Below are positions 7,308 to 14,882 of a stretch of 14,882 nt of DNA, in pieces. Origin of the DNA: Pedosphaera sp. (lineage in GTDB: Bacteria > Verrucomicrobiota > Verrucomicrobiia > Limisphaerales > SIAT01); the NCBI GenBank assembly GCA_009691645.1, contig SIAT01000027.1:1-14882 (forward strand). Reading direction: 5' to 3'. The position numbers were made by a program, and so were the translations under genes. Each line of letters starts with the position of its first letter. Within the stretch, counting starts at the first letter, position 1. The notes beneath the pieces were generated by a model. That model worked only from the letters and a program-made list of their open reading frames with translations, had not been told where the DNA came from and made no database searches.

Positions 7308-7386
7308 GAAATCAAGCTAGGCGAAACCGTTCCTCAAACACAGGAAATTTAACGCCGCGGAAGTCGCCCGCCCTCTCTCGACGCAC

Positions 7387-8334
7387 TCAATCGAACGCCA
7401 GCACGGAGAGGCCGGTGCGTTGGCGGATGATTTCGCCCAGCGCCTCGATCTCGGCCTTCTCGAGCTTCGTCGCGAAGGCTTCGGGCGTCGGCCGGGCGAC
7501 GGTGTAGGCGTGGACTTCTTTGATGCGCCCGCCGTCGTGGACGATCTCGTTGAGTCGGTCGCAGTACGCCCCCAGTTCGGTGTCGTTCATCGGCTGGCCG
7601 TGGATTTTGAGCAGCAGGCTTTGGATGACGATTGGCCGCGCGCGTGCCGTGAGCAAGAGGTTGTGTAGAATGCGATCGAACCGCACGGTACTGCGGTTCA
7701 CGAGGTGATAGTAGGACTCGGTGCCGGCGTCGAGCTTGCCCCACACCTCGCCGTTGTTCGCGTCCATCAACTCCAGGCCGCGGCGCACGTCGGCTTTGTC
7801 CAACCCCGCGGCGTCGGTGATGAGGACGATCTTCGTCCGGTCGAGTTTCTCGGCGCGTTTCACTTCGGCCACCGTCTGCACGCAGTCGGCGAAGTTGTTG
7901 ACCATCGTCGGCTCGCCGTCGCCGCTGAACGCGATGTCGCGCACCTTGCGCGTGAGCCACGGCACCTCGCTGAACTTCGGCTCCTTCGCCAGGCCGCCGT
8001 CGCGCGCGAAGTGGATCATCGCCGCCAGCTCGTCGCGCATCTGGCTCAAATCCACACGCGAGACTTTGCCGGGAATCTTACGATCCACCTCGCAATAGAT
8101 GCAGTCGAAGTTGCAGAGCTTGTCGGGGTTGAGATTGATGCCTATGGAAAGGCCGCGTGACCGCCGCGAGATGACGGGGTACACGAAGGTGAAGTCGCCG
8201 TACACCCGCGTGTGGTCCTGCACGGCGGCATAGCTGCTTTTGATCTCAATCGGAGCGTCGTCCACAGAGATAATGTCGAATGACGACGCGCGAAAGTCGA
8301 GGCGGCGTTCCGGCGCGCCGTGCGCGACATACAT
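7387..8334 (-). CDS. Radical SAM protein, COG0731-like, function unknown
   Basis: About 315 residues from the ATG at 8334. The 4Fe-4S cluster motif CX3CX2C is C74, C78 and C81 (LCNFDCIYCE), followed by the SAM-contact motif FSGDGEPT (S137 to T143) and by VWGKLDAGTE, which together match the COG0731 group of radical SAM enzymes related to the wybutosine TYW1 family. Those enzymes use SAM to make a 5'-deoxyadenosyl radical; the substrate here cannot be read from the sequence. The start is uncertain: an ATG at 8415 would overlap fabI by 28 bp, and a GTG at 8265 would also keep the conserved part, which begins near SSYAAVQDH. None has a good ribosome-binding site. It lies 53 bp after fabI on the same strand and is probably cotranscribed. 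Confidence 0.82.
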   Translation of the reverse strand: MYVAHGAPERRLDFRASSFDIISVDDAPIEIKSSYAAVQDHTRVYGDFTFVYPVISRRSRGLSIGINLNPDKLCNFDCIYCEVDRKIPGKVSRVDLSQMRDELAAMIHFARDGGLAKEPKFSEVPWLTRKVRDIAFSGDGEPTMVNNFADCVQTVAEVKRAEKLDRTKIVLITDAAGLDKADVRRGLELMDANNGEVWGKLDAGTESYYHLVNRSTVRFDRILHNLLLTARARPIVIQSLLLKIHGQPMNDTELGAYCDRLNEIVHDGGRIKEVHAYTVARPTPEAFATKLEKAEIEALGEIIRQRTGLSVLAFD

Positions 8335-8387
8335 ACGGAGATGCCGCGGCTTTAGGAAAAATTCAGCAACAGCGCGTTCGCTGCCGT

Positions 8388-9158
8388 TCACATTCCCATG
8401 ATCTGATAACCGCAATCCACGTAGAGAACCTGGCCGGTGATGGCCGCTGCGCCGTCGCTGGCGAGGAAGGCACCGGTGGCGCCGAGCTCATCGGGCAGCA
8501 CGTTGCGCTTGAGCGGCGCGTGGGCCTCGTAGTGCTTGAGCATGTCGCCGAAGCCGGCGATGCCGCGCGCGGCGAGCGTGTTCATCGGGCCGGCGGAGAT
8601 GCAGTTCACGCGGACCTTCCTCGGGCCGAGGTCGTAGGCGAGGTAGCGGGTGCTAGCCTCGAGCGACGCCTTCGCCACGCCCATCACGTTGTAATGCGGC
8701 ACGACCTTCTCGGCGCCGTAGTAGCTCATCGCCACGATGCTGCCGCCGTGGGTCATCAGCGGCGCGGCACCGCGCGCGAGGGCGACGAGCGAGTACGCGC
8801 TCACGTCGTGCGCCACGCGATACGCCTCGCGGCTGGTGTTGAGGAAATCGCCCTCGAGCGCCTCCTTCGGCGCGAAGGCGATGGAGTGGAGCAGCAGGTC
8901 GAGCCGGCCGAATTTCTGACCCACCTCGGCAAAGACGCGGGCGATGTCCTCGTCCCTCGTCACGTCGCACGGCATCAGCAGCGTGTCGCCGCCGAAGGTG
9001 CCGGCGAGTTCCTCGACGTTTTCCTTGAGCCGCTCGCCCTGGTAGGTGAAGGCGAGTGTCGCGCCGGCTTTGGCCCACGCCTGGGCGATGGCCCACGCGA
9101 TGGAGCGTTTGTTGGCGACACCGAAGACGATCCCGAGTTTGCCGGCGAGTGATGACAT
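8388..9158 (-). CDS. fabI: Enoyl-[acyl-carrier-protein] reductase FabI
   Basis: A 256-residue short-chain dehydrogenase-type protein that matches FabI throughout. FabI performs the NAD(P)H-dependent last step of each fatty-acid elongation cycle, in the cytoplasm. The cofactor loop GVANKRSIAWAIA (13-25) has the FabI form. The active-site residues are at the same numbers as in the E. coli enzyme: Y146, Y156 and K163 (SYYGAEKVVPHYNVMGVAK). The C-terminus is short and ends CGYQIMGM. AGGA lies 7 bases before the ATG at 9158. It sits 65 bp downstream of the MFS gene and upstream of the radical SAM gene on the same strand; neither neighbour belongs to fatty-acid synthesis. This is the triclosan-target type of enoyl reductase. 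Confidence 0.97.
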   Translation of the reverse strand: MSSLAGKLGIVFGVANKRSIAWAIAQAWAKAGATLAFTYQGERLKENVEELAGTFGGDTLLMPCDVTRDEDIARVFAEVGQKFGRLDLLLHSIAFAPKEALEGDFLNTSREAYRVAHDVSAYSLVALARGAAPLMTHGGSIVAMSYYGAEKVVPHYNVMGVAKASLEASTRYLAYDLGPRKVRVNCISAGPMNTLAARGIAGFGDMLKHYEAHAPLKRNVLPDELGATGAFLASDGAAAITGQVLYVDCGYQIMGM

Positions 9159-9223
9159 AATTGAATCCTGTTAAAAGACGCTGGAGGATGCCGAGAACGC
9201 GGCGGTGTTGGCAAGGAAAACGG

Positions 9224-10429
9224 TCATTTGCGCCAACGCAACCAGAGCAACGCCACGAAGCCGCACGCGAGCAGCGCCACCACGGCCCACGCGCCGCTGT
9301 CCGGCCGGCTGGGCGCGAAGTGCAACGTCGCCGCGCCGAGCGCCGGTCCGAGGCAGATGCCCAAGCCGATGGCCGATTCGTGGAAGCCGCCGTGTTCACC
9401 TTTCGCTTCACCGACATCCATTGCGTAGAAAAGCGACGAGTAATAAATCAACCCCGTGCTGAAACCGAAGACGACTTGTGCCACCAGCAGCAGCACGACC
9501 TGTTCGCTGGTGAGCAACACGAGGAACGCTACCGCGAGACCCGCGAACGCCGCCAGCAGCCAGCGGAACCGGTAATGCCAGCCGGTCCAGCGCCAGAGCA
9601 GCACGAAGGCGCCGAGCCGCACGAAAAACCAGAGCGAATTCAACACGCCCGCCTCGGCGGTGCTGAGGTTGAGCGCGCGTGCGCGGTCGGGGATCACCGC
9701 GAGCAGCGTGTTGATGGCGATGTAGGCGAACGGAATCGCGACGCGCGCCATCGTGAGGAACGTCTCCGGTTTCACCGGTTGGCGGAGAGCTGTCGCCTCG
9801 GGATGCGACGGCGGCGTGTGCGCCGCGCCGATTTCCCCAGACATCGCATGGGCCATCCGCACGCCTTGCGCGATGATGCCGAGGAGTACGAGTTGGGCGG
9901 AGTGGAACAGGATGGGCAACCAGAAAAGGCTGCGCGCACCGAGCGCCTCGAAGAGCACGCCGCCGGTCGCGTAGCCGACCGCCGCGCTGCCGGCCCAGAC
10001 GAGGTTGTAGATGCCGATCTGGCGCGCGATGCCCTCGCGTGATTCGCCTTCGCTGATCACCGCTTGGAGTGTCGGCCATGTGAAACACATCGCCACGGTC
10101 CAGACCATCAGCACGGCGATTTGCGCCGCGAGTGCGGTGCGCGGCGCGGCGTCGAGCATCATCGCACCCACGCCGAGTGCGGCGGCCATGCCGAGGAAAC
10201 CAATCTGGAGCGCGGCGTGGTAGCCGCGGCGCTGGGCGAACTGCCCGCCGGCCCACGAGGCCAGCGCGTACACCCCGCCATGCACCGCCACACAGAGCAG
10301 GTTGCCGAAGTTGCCGAAGCCGAAGTCGTCGCGCAGCAGGAAGAGCAGGTAGTTGAAATAGTAGGTGCAGGCGAAGGCGTTGAGACCCTCGAGCACAAAG
10401 ACCCATTTCTTGATCGCGCGGAACGGCAT
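9224..10429 (-). CDS. MFS transporter, substrate unknown
   Basis: A 401-residue polytopic membrane protein with about twelve hydrophobic segments in two sets of six, separated by a hydrophilic loop near 192-225. GGQFAQRRGY at 61-70 corresponds to the loop between helices 2 and 3 typical of major facilitator proteins. The second half has a distinctive stretch, FGFSTGLIYYSSLFYAMD (321-338), followed by GEHGGFHESAIGLGICLGP (344-362), seen in a subgroup of uncharacterised bacterial MFS proteins. No substrate can be inferred. AAAGGAG precedes the ATG by 3-4 bases, a short but strong ribosome-binding site. It is the first gene of a minus-strand run with fabI and diverges from the secreted-protein gene at 10542. 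Confidence 0.88.
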   Translation of the reverse strand: MPFRAIKKWVFVLEGLNAFACTYYFNYLLFLLRDDFGFGNFGNLLCVAVHGGVYALASWAGGQFAQRRGYHAALQIGFLGMAAALGVGAMMLDAAPRTALAAQIAVLMVWTVAMCFTWPTLQAVISEGESREGIARQIGIYNLVWAGSAAVGYATGGVLFEALGARSLFWLPILFHSAQLVLLGIIAQGVRMAHAMSGEIGAAHTPPSHPEATALRQPVKPETFLTMARVAIPFAYIAINTLLAVIPDRARALNLSTAEAGVLNSLWFFVRLGAFVLLWRWTGWHYRFRWLLAAFAGLAVAFLVLLTSEQVVLLLVAQVVFGFSTGLIYYSSLFYAMDVGEAKGEHGGFHESAIGLGICLGPALGAATLHFAPSRPDSGAWAVVALLACGFVALLWLRWRK

Positions 10430-10541
10430 CGGCTCCTTTCGGACGCGGTGAGGGTTTGCGGGGCGTCCCGGTTTGTCGAGCGGGAAAGCGCGTGTTTGCG
10501 CTGGTGTGCCCGTCCGGCTTGTCTATACTGGCGGGGACGAG

Positions 10542-11294
10542 ATGAAACCACTCCGCCTCCTGTTCGCGCTGTTCCTTGCCACGCCGCTGTTCGCCGCCGA
10601 GACGAACAGTCCGCCGGCTTCGGGTGGTCTCGCGCAATCGAGTGCGGCGGCGGTGGTCACGAAGCTGTTCGCTGGCATCCCCGGTTTCACCGCGCAGGCC
10701 GAGATGCGCGTGCTGGACAAAGCCGGGCGCGAGCAGATGCGCACGCCGATGCAGTACGCCTGGCGCGCGGGCGCGGTGCGGATGGACGTGGACCTCGCGC
10801 AGATCCAGAGCGGGAACCAAAAGCCCGAGATGGTCGCGGGCCTACGCCGGATGGGGATGGACCGACAATCCAGCATCATGCTGCCGATGTTCGGCCGGTT
10901 GGTGATGATTTACCCTACGCTGCAAGGTTTCGCCGAGTTGCCGTTGCCGAAGCAGGACGCCGCGGTGCTGGCGGAGGAATTCAAGATCGAGCGCGCCGAA
11001 CTGGGCCGCGAGAAGGCCGGCGGCCACGATTGCGTGAAGCAGCGCGTGACGTTCACCGGCAAACTCGGCCGCAAGGTGCAGGCGACCGTCTGGGCCGCGT
11101 CGGGTTTGGAGAAGTTCCCCGTGCAGGTCGAGATCGAGGAGGGCGCGCAGATCGTGGCGTTCCGGTTCAGCGAGGTGAAACTCGCCGTGCCGGACGAGGC
11201 CTTCTTCGCGCCGCCGGCCGGTTACACGCGGTTCCCCACGATGTCGGCCCTCGTGCAAGCGGCGCAGCGGCGTTTGGCGGCGGAGAAAAAATGA
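10542..11294 (+). CDS. Secreted LolA/DUF4412-like protein, function unknown
   Basis: A 250-residue exported protein. The signal peptide is MKPLRLLFALFLATPLFA, cut near residue 18 or 19. The mature part has the feel of an outer-membrane-lipoprotein-sorting fold: alternating strands with VRMDVDL near 81-87, a LVMIYPTLQGFAELPLP segment near 121-139 and GHDCVKQRVTF near 163, the pattern of DUF4412-type proteins that bind lipid-like ligands. The assignment is by overall resemblance, not by a diagnostic motif. ATG 10542 is preferred over the ATG at 10473 because it starts the signal peptide. A TATACT hexamer at 10524-10529 lies too near the start to be called a promoter with confidence. A hairpin begins on the stop codon. 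Confidence 0.7.
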   Translation: MKPLRLLFALFLATPLFAAETNSPPASGGLAQSSAAAVVTKLFAGIPGFTAQAEMRVLDKAGREQMRTPMQYAWRAGAVRMDVDLAQIQSGNQKPEMVAGLRRMGMDRQSSIMLPMFGRLVMIYPTLQGFAELPLPKQDAAVLAEEFKIERAELGREKAGGHDCVKQRVTFTGKLGRKVQATVWAASGLEKFPVQVEIEEGAQIVAFRFSEVKLAVPDEAFFAPPAGYTRFPTMSALVQAAQRRLAAEKK

Positions 11295-11317
11295 ACGCGG
11301 CCGCGTGTCCGTGTTCA
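11292..11317 (+). terminator. Hairpin starting at the stop codon, possible weak terminator
   Basis: TGAACGCGG (11292-11300, beginning with the TGA stop) pairs with CCGTGTTCA (11309-11317) over nine base pairs, one of them G-T, around an 8-base loop. There is no T-tract after it, so it could be a transcript-end stabiliser or a Rho-independent terminator of poor quality. Confidence 0.35.
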
Positions 11318-11327
11318 GCCGGTTTGA

Positions 11328-11358
11328 ACCAACCTGACCAACCTGACTGACCAACCTG
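11328..11358 (+). repeat. Three short direct repeats of ACCAACCTG
   Basis: The 9-mer ACCAACCTG occurs at 11328-11336, 11337-11345 and 11350-11358. The first two abut and the third follows a 4-base insert (ACTG). They lie in the 86-bp gap before the beta-CASP gene, ending 22 bases before its ATG. They could be a protein-binding array or a slipped-strand repeat. Confidence 0.7.
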
Positions 11359-11380
11359 ATTTAGAACGACTCAATTTCTG

Positions 11381-12757
11381 ATGAAAATTATCAACCTCAA
11401 TCCCGCCGACGAGATCGGCGCCAGCAGTTGGTTCGTCGATATTGGCGGGCACCGCCTCCTGATGGACGCGGGCACGCACCCGAAGCGCGAGGGCAACGAC
11501 AGCCTGCCGCTCTACAACCTCGTGAAGAAGGAGGACGTGGATGCGGTGGTGCTCAGCCATTGCCACCACGACCACGTCGGCTCGCTGCCGGTCGCGCTGC
11601 GGCATTTCCCGAAGGCGCACGTGCTGATGACGGAGCTGAGCTACTTCATCCTCGAACGTGTGCTGCACAACTCGGTGAACGTGATGCGGCGCCAGCGCGA
11701 GGAACTGGGCATCCGCGAATACCCGCTTTTCACGCACGATGAGGTGGACGAGATCGCGCCGCTTTTCCAGGGCTTCCGTTCCAACCGCGAGATCGAATGG
11801 GCTGCGTTACACAAGACGCGTTCGGGCAAGCCCTCGCCCACGCTGGAGTTTTACGACGCCGGCCACACCCTCGGCGCGGCCGGCGTGATGGTGCGCGCGC
11901 CGCGCGAGACGCTCTTCTTCACCGGCGACGTTTCCTTCCACGACCAGACGCTCCTGAAAGGGGCGCGGTTCGAGGATGTGCGCGCCGACGTGCTGATCAT
12001 GGAGACGACGCGCGGCACGCGTGCGACGCCGAAGGGCTTCACACGCGCGGCCGAACTGGAGCGGCTCACCGAGTCCATCATCCGCGTGCTGCGGCGCAAG
12101 GGTTCCGTGCTCATTCCGACCTTCGCGCTCGGGCGCACGCAGGAGATCCTCGCCCACCTCGCGTTGGAGATGCGCGCCGGCCGGCTGAAGCGCCAGCCGA
12201 TTTACATCGGCGGGCTGGGCCGGGTCTTCACCGAGATCTACGATCTGCAGGCGCACCGCACGCACCGCCAGCACAGCGGTTTGAAACTGACCGAAGCACT
12301 CGAACTGCAGGTGCTCGAAAAGGGCCAGCCGGAGAAGATCCGGCTGGGCGGCGGCAAGATCTTCGTCGTCACCGCCGGCATGATGAGCGAGAACACGGCC
12401 GCGCACGAACTCGCCGTGCGGATGGCCGGCGACAAGAACCACGGCATCTTCTTCGCGGGCTACGCCGATCCGTCCACGCCGGGCGGTCGTTTCAAGGCTT
12501 CGAAGTTGAACGTGCCGTTCATCTTCAGCCCCTCTGTCGGCGAGGTCGTCCGCCGCTGCGAGATGGAGGACTTCGATCTCTCCGCCCACGCGAACCGTGA
12601 AGAGCTGGTGGATTTCGTGGGCGAAGTCGAGCCGCGCGCAGTGGTGCTGGGCCACGGCGATCCGGCGGCGCGGACATGGTTTGAGAAACAGATCCACGCG
12701 CGCTGGCCGAAGATCAAAGTCTTCCAACCCAAACCGGGCGAGACGATGACGATCTGA
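11381..12757 (+). CDS. Beta-CASP metallo-beta-lactamase-fold protein (CPSF73/RNase J superfamily)
   Basis: A 458-residue protein with all the metal and catalytic motifs of the beta-CASP family of RNA/DNA-processing nucleases. Motif 2 is SHCHHDH with H60, H62, D64 and H65; motif 3 is H162 (GHTLGAAG); motif 4 is D183 (TGDVSF). The beta-CASP motifs follow: the acidic residue E208 (METTRGT), PTFALGRTQEIL at 246-257 that caps the active site, H403 in LSAHANREEL and H425 in VLGHGD. Two zinc ions would be bound. It lacks the extra C-terminal domain of RNase J and any KH domain, so it most resembles the stand-alone bacterial or archaeal CPSF-like proteins of about 450 residues. An RNA substrate is likely by family, but none is shown. 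There is no strong ribosome-binding site before ATG 11381. Confidence 0.9.
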   Translation: MKIINLNPADEIGASSWFVDIGGHRLLMDAGTHPKREGNDSLPLYNLVKKEDVDAVVLSHCHHDHVGSLPVALRHFPKAHVLMTELSYFILERVLHNSVNVMRRQREELGIREYPLFTHDEVDEIAPLFQGFRSNREIEWAALHKTRSGKPSPTLEFYDAGHTLGAAGVMVRAPRETLFFTGDVSFHDQTLLKGARFEDVRADVLIMETTRGTRATPKGFTRAAELERLTESIIRVLRRKGSVLIPTFALGRTQEILAHLALEMRAGRLKRQPIYIGGLGRVFTEIYDLQAHRTHRQHSGLKLTEALELQVLEKGQPEKIRLGGGKIFVVTAGMMSENTAAHELAVRMAGDKNHGIFFAGYADPSTPGGRFKASKLNVPFIFSPSVGEVVRRCEMEDFDLSAHANREELVDFVGEVEPRAVVLGHGDPAARTWFEKQIHARWPKIKVFQPKPGETMTI

Positions 12758-12773
12758 CGCGCGCCGGTTGCCG

Positions 12774-12791
12774 GCCGGGTTCGATCCCGGC
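12774..12791. terminator. GC-rich inverted repeat between convergent genes
   Basis: GCCGGG (12774-12779) pairs with CCCGGC (12786-12791) around the loop TTCGAT. It lies in the 58-bp gap between the plus-strand beta-CASP stop (12757) and the minus-strand uxaC stop (12816). No T-tract follows on either strand, so a termination role is a guess from position. Confidence 0.35.
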
Positions 12792-12815
12792 GTTTGGCGT
12801 TCGTGGGTTCACCGT

Positions 12816-14234
12816 TTATCGGGCGGTCTTCGGTTCCGGCAGGCTGAGGTATTGCTTCGCGTTTGCGTGGCAGATGTTGCGGATCATCGGACCGATCAGC
12901 GCGTCGTCGTCGGGCATCTCGCCGTTCTCCACGTCGCGCCCGAGCAGGTTGCAGAGTGTGCGGCGGAAATACTCGTGGCGCGGGAACGACATGAACGAGC
13001 GCGAGTCGGTGACCATGCCGATGAAACGCGAGAGCAGGCCGAGGTTCGAGAGCGCGTTGAGCTGCCATTCCATCCCCTCCTTCTGATCGAGGAACCACCA
13101 ACCGGAGCCGAGCTGGACTTTGCCCGGGATGGTGCCGTCCTGAAAATTGCCGATCATCGCCGCGAAGACGTAGTTGTCCGCCGGGTTGTTGTTGTAAAGG
13201 ATCGTCTTCGGCAGCGCGTTCTCCGCGTCGAGCCGGTCGAGGAAGGTGGAGAGCGCCTGCGCCTGCGGGAAATCGCCGATGGAATCGAAGCCGGTGTCCG
13301 GCCCGAGCGCGCGGAGCAGGCGGGTGTTGTTATTGCGCAATGGGCCGAGGTGGAGCTGCATCGTCCAGCCCTTCTCCGCGTAAAGCCGGCCGACGAAAAG
13401 CAGCACGAACGACGCGAACTGCCGGTGCGCCGAGGGACTCGCGGCTTGTCCTTTTCGCGCGGCATCGAAAACCCCCGCGGCAGCCTGCTCGGGGCAGACG
13501 TCGGCGCAGGCTTGATCGAGACCGTGGTCGGAAAGCCGGCAGCCGTTTGCGTGGAAGTATTCGACGCGGCGGCGGAGCGCATCGAGGAAATCGGCGAGGC
13601 TGCGGATCTCCACGTTGCTCGCCGCAGCGAGAAGATTGGCCCAGCGATTGAAATTCTCGGGCTGATTCACGGCCAGCGCTTTGTCCGGCCGGAACGCTGG
13701 GAACACCTGCGTGGCGAGACCGGCCGTGGCGAGGGCTTGGTGATGGCGCAGGTCGTCCGTCGGATCGTCGGTCGTGCAGAGCGCGCTGACGCGGAATTTC
13801 TTCAACAACCCCTGCGTGGAAAATTCGGGCGTGGCGAGCTGACGGCTCGTCTCCTCCCAGATGCGCGTGGCGCTCGATTCGTCGAGCAACTCGTCGATGC
13901 CGAAGCAGCGTTTCAACTCGAGGTGCGTCCAGTGATAGAGCGGATTGCGGAGCGTGTGCGGCACCGTCGCAGCCCACGCTTTGAACTTCTCGAGCGGCGC
14001 GGCGTCACCCGTGATCAAGCGCTCGGCCACGCCGTTGAAGCGCATCGCGCGCCACTTGTAATGATCACCCTCGAGCCAGATCTCGAAGAGGTTCTTGAAC
14101 TGGCGATTCCCGGCGATGTCCTGTGGCGGAAGATGATTGTGGTAATCGAGGATCGGCTCCGGCGCGGCGAACGCGTGGTAGAGCCGGCGCGCGGTCTTGG
14201 TGTTCAGCAGAAAATCGTCGTGGATGAACGGCAT
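12816..14234 (-). CDS. uxaC: Uronate isomerase UxaC
   Basis: A 472-residue protein of the amidohydrolase-like uronate isomerase family, the usual length (E. coli 470). It interconverts glucuronate and fructuronate, or galacturonate and tagaturonate, in the cytoplasm. The early metal-site motif DYHNHLPP is present with H32 and H34; TTDDPTDD, LHLGPLRNNN and the C-terminal GMVTDSRSFMSFPRHEYFRR are typical UxaC blocks. It ends KTAR before TAA. The start at 14234 gives the family N-terminus MPFIHDDFLL. No Shine-Dalgarno is seen, but the gene begins only 13 bp after the uxaE stop, so it is probably translated by coupling with uxaE on one message. It is intact. Confidence 0.96.
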   Translation of the reverse strand: MPFIHDDFLLNTKTARRLYHAFAAPEPILDYHNHLPPQDIAGNRQFKNLFEIWLEGDHYKWRAMRFNGVAERLITGDAAPLEKFKAWAATVPHTLRNPLYHWTHLELKRCFGIDELLDESSATRIWEETSRQLATPEFSTQGLLKKFRVSALCTTDDPTDDLRHHQALATAGLATQVFPAFRPDKALAVNQPENFNRWANLLAAASNVEIRSLADFLDALRRRVEYFHANGCRLSDHGLDQACADVCPEQAAAGVFDAARKGQAASPSAHRQFASFVLLFVGRLYAEKGWTMQLHLGPLRNNNTRLLRALGPDTGFDSIGDFPQAQALSTFLDRLDAENALPKTILYNNNPADNYVFAAMIGNFQDGTIPGKVQLGSGWWFLDQKEGMEWQLNALSNLGLLSRFIGMVTDSRSFMSFPRHEYFRRTLCNLLGRDVENGEMPDDDALIGPMIRNICHANAKQYLSLPEPKTAR

Positions 14235-14247
14235 AATGTCAGCGGGA

Positions 14248-14882
14248 TCAACCGATAAACAACGGCTTCAAATGCCGATCGAAAAGATTCTCCGTCACGT
14301 TCCTGGCCACGATGGCTTCGTTGGCTTTGAGTAAATCGGTGTAACGCGTGCCGGCCTTCGCCGCGAGTTTGAAGGAGACGTGCAGGAGTTGGCGGATGTT
14401 CGCGTTGAAACCGGGATGGCCGGGGATGTGGCGAATCGCGCTGGCGAGCTGCGGACCCGTCCACGTGTTCACGATGTCGGCGCTCGGCAACTTCGCACGG
14501 TCGATGTCAATGACACTCGCGTAGGGCGCGCAGAGTTCGTCCACATGCGCCAACGCGTAGGCGTAAATTTCCTTCGCGAGCGCGAGACCGTCGCCACCGG
14601 CTTCGGAGAGGCCGACGAGTTCTTCGAGCCAAGTCGTGCCGGCGGTCTTGAGGTGAACGCCCGCACCGGTGCGTGCGAGTGCGCCGCGAATGATGGGGTA
14701 GAGGCTGAACTTGTCGCTGCCGCTGTGGACGCTGAGTTTCAGATTCGCGGGCAAACCGTAGCGCGCGATGGAGTGAGCGATGACGGCGAGGTCGTCATTG
14801 AACTCGCGCTCGAATTGCGCGAGGTCGCCGACATAGTCCACGCCTTTGTTGAAACGGCCGGTGAACTTCGGCGCGATGGTCT
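14248..14882 (-). CDS. uxaE: Tagaturonate epimerase UxaE (partial, N-terminus outside window)
   Basis: The C-terminal 210 or so residues of a protein I assign to the tagaturonate epimerase family (PF16257, Thermotoga UxaE), which converts tagaturonate to fructuronate. The visible blocks are KFTGRFNKGVDYVGD at the right edge, SVHSGSDKFSLYPII, GVHLKTAGTTWLEEL and the tail FDRHLKPLFIG. The frame stays open to the window edge, so an apparent GTG start at 14841 is not the true one; the full protein should be near 480 residues. The assignment rests on remembered family motifs and is strengthened by the uxaC gene 13 bp downstream: UxaC and UxaE act in succession on galacturonate. The first residue and promoter are not in the window. 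Confidence 0.8.
   Translation of the reverse strand, partial: TIAPKFTGRFNKGVDYVGDLAQFEREFNDDLAVIAHSIARYGLPANLKLSVHSGSDKFSLYPIIRGALARTGAGVHLKTAGTTWLEELVGLSEAGGDGLALAKEIYAYALAHVDELCAPYASVIDIDRAKLPSADIVNTWTGPQLASAIRHIPGHPGFNANIRQLLHVSFKLAAKAGTRYTDLLKANEAIVARNVTENLFDRHLKPLFIG

Noticed and set aside
10495..10529. Possible sigma70 promoter with TATACT at 10524-10529
   Set aside because: No -35 hexamer lies at 16-18 bases; the nearest TTGCGC is 22 bases away. The start site would leave almost no leader before ATG 10542.
12774..12792. GGGTTCGATCCC string resembling a tRNA T-arm, as in a tRNA fragment or attachment site
   Set aside because: The T-stem would break at its third pair with a 7-base loop, and no acceptor, anticodon or D-arm precedes it. 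No integrase or second copy is in the window. It is better read as a simple inverted repeat.
12768..14258. 496-codon plus-strand frame opposite uxaC
   Set aside because: It is a shadow frame; uxaC motifs and family length on the minus strand account for the whole region.
1..14882. Defence system, prophage, insertion sequence or CRISPR array
   Set aside because: I saw no transposase, integrase, phage protein, terminal inverted repeat or spaced repeat array; gene content is housekeeping and metabolic throughout.

Overview
The window is GC-rich, gene-dense bacterial chromosome with very short intergenic gaps and no mobile element, CRISPR array, rRNA or tRNA that I can see. The best lineage clue is a GreA transcript-cleavage factor carrying a huge N-terminal extension (about 606 residues in total), an architecture known from Chlamydiae and relatives. 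Together with a UxaC-UxaE uronate pair and a MFS/spermidine-synthase-like pair, this suggests a member of Verrucomicrobiota (PVC superphylum). That assignment is an inference; the window has no phylogenetic marker long enough to settle it by eye.

Left part (1-1573): the last codons of an unknown gene and its clean intrinsic terminator, a small single-pass membrane protein of unknown role, and a SCO1/SenC copper-chaperone lipoprotein with a CusF-like domain fused in front. A bidirectional terminator separates this block from the convergent greA.

Middle left (1571-5742): greA (minus) and rsmB (plus) are divergent with only 21 bp between start codons. rsmB (16S rRNA m5C methyltransferase) is followed, with a Shine-Dalgarno overlapping its stop codon, by an EgtD-like SAM-dependent methyltransferase whose substrate pocket appears to differ from true histidine methyltransferases.

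Middle (5758-10429): a minus-strand run, read from right to left: a 12-TM-type MFS transporter, fabI (enoyl-ACP reductase), a COG0731-like radical SAM enzyme, a six-helix membrane protein and a secreted spermidine-synthase-like protein. The last two overlap by ATGA and look like the two halves of what is often one fused polypeptide.

Right (10542-14882): a secreted LolA/DUF4412-like protein and a beta-CASP metallo-beta-lactamase-fold nuclease-like protein (plus) converge on a minus-strand uronate catabolic pair: uxaE (tagaturonate epimerase, 5' end outside the window) followed by uxaC (uronate isomerase). The two together can take galacturonate to fructuronate without the usual tagaturonate-reductase branch, pointing to growth on pectin- or glucuronate-type sugars.

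Most of the window is ordinary core and metabolic chromosome. The items most worth a second look are the EgtD-like enzyme, the split MFS/spermidine-synthase pair, the extended GreA and the CX5C SCO variant. I did not find a convincing new multi-gene system.
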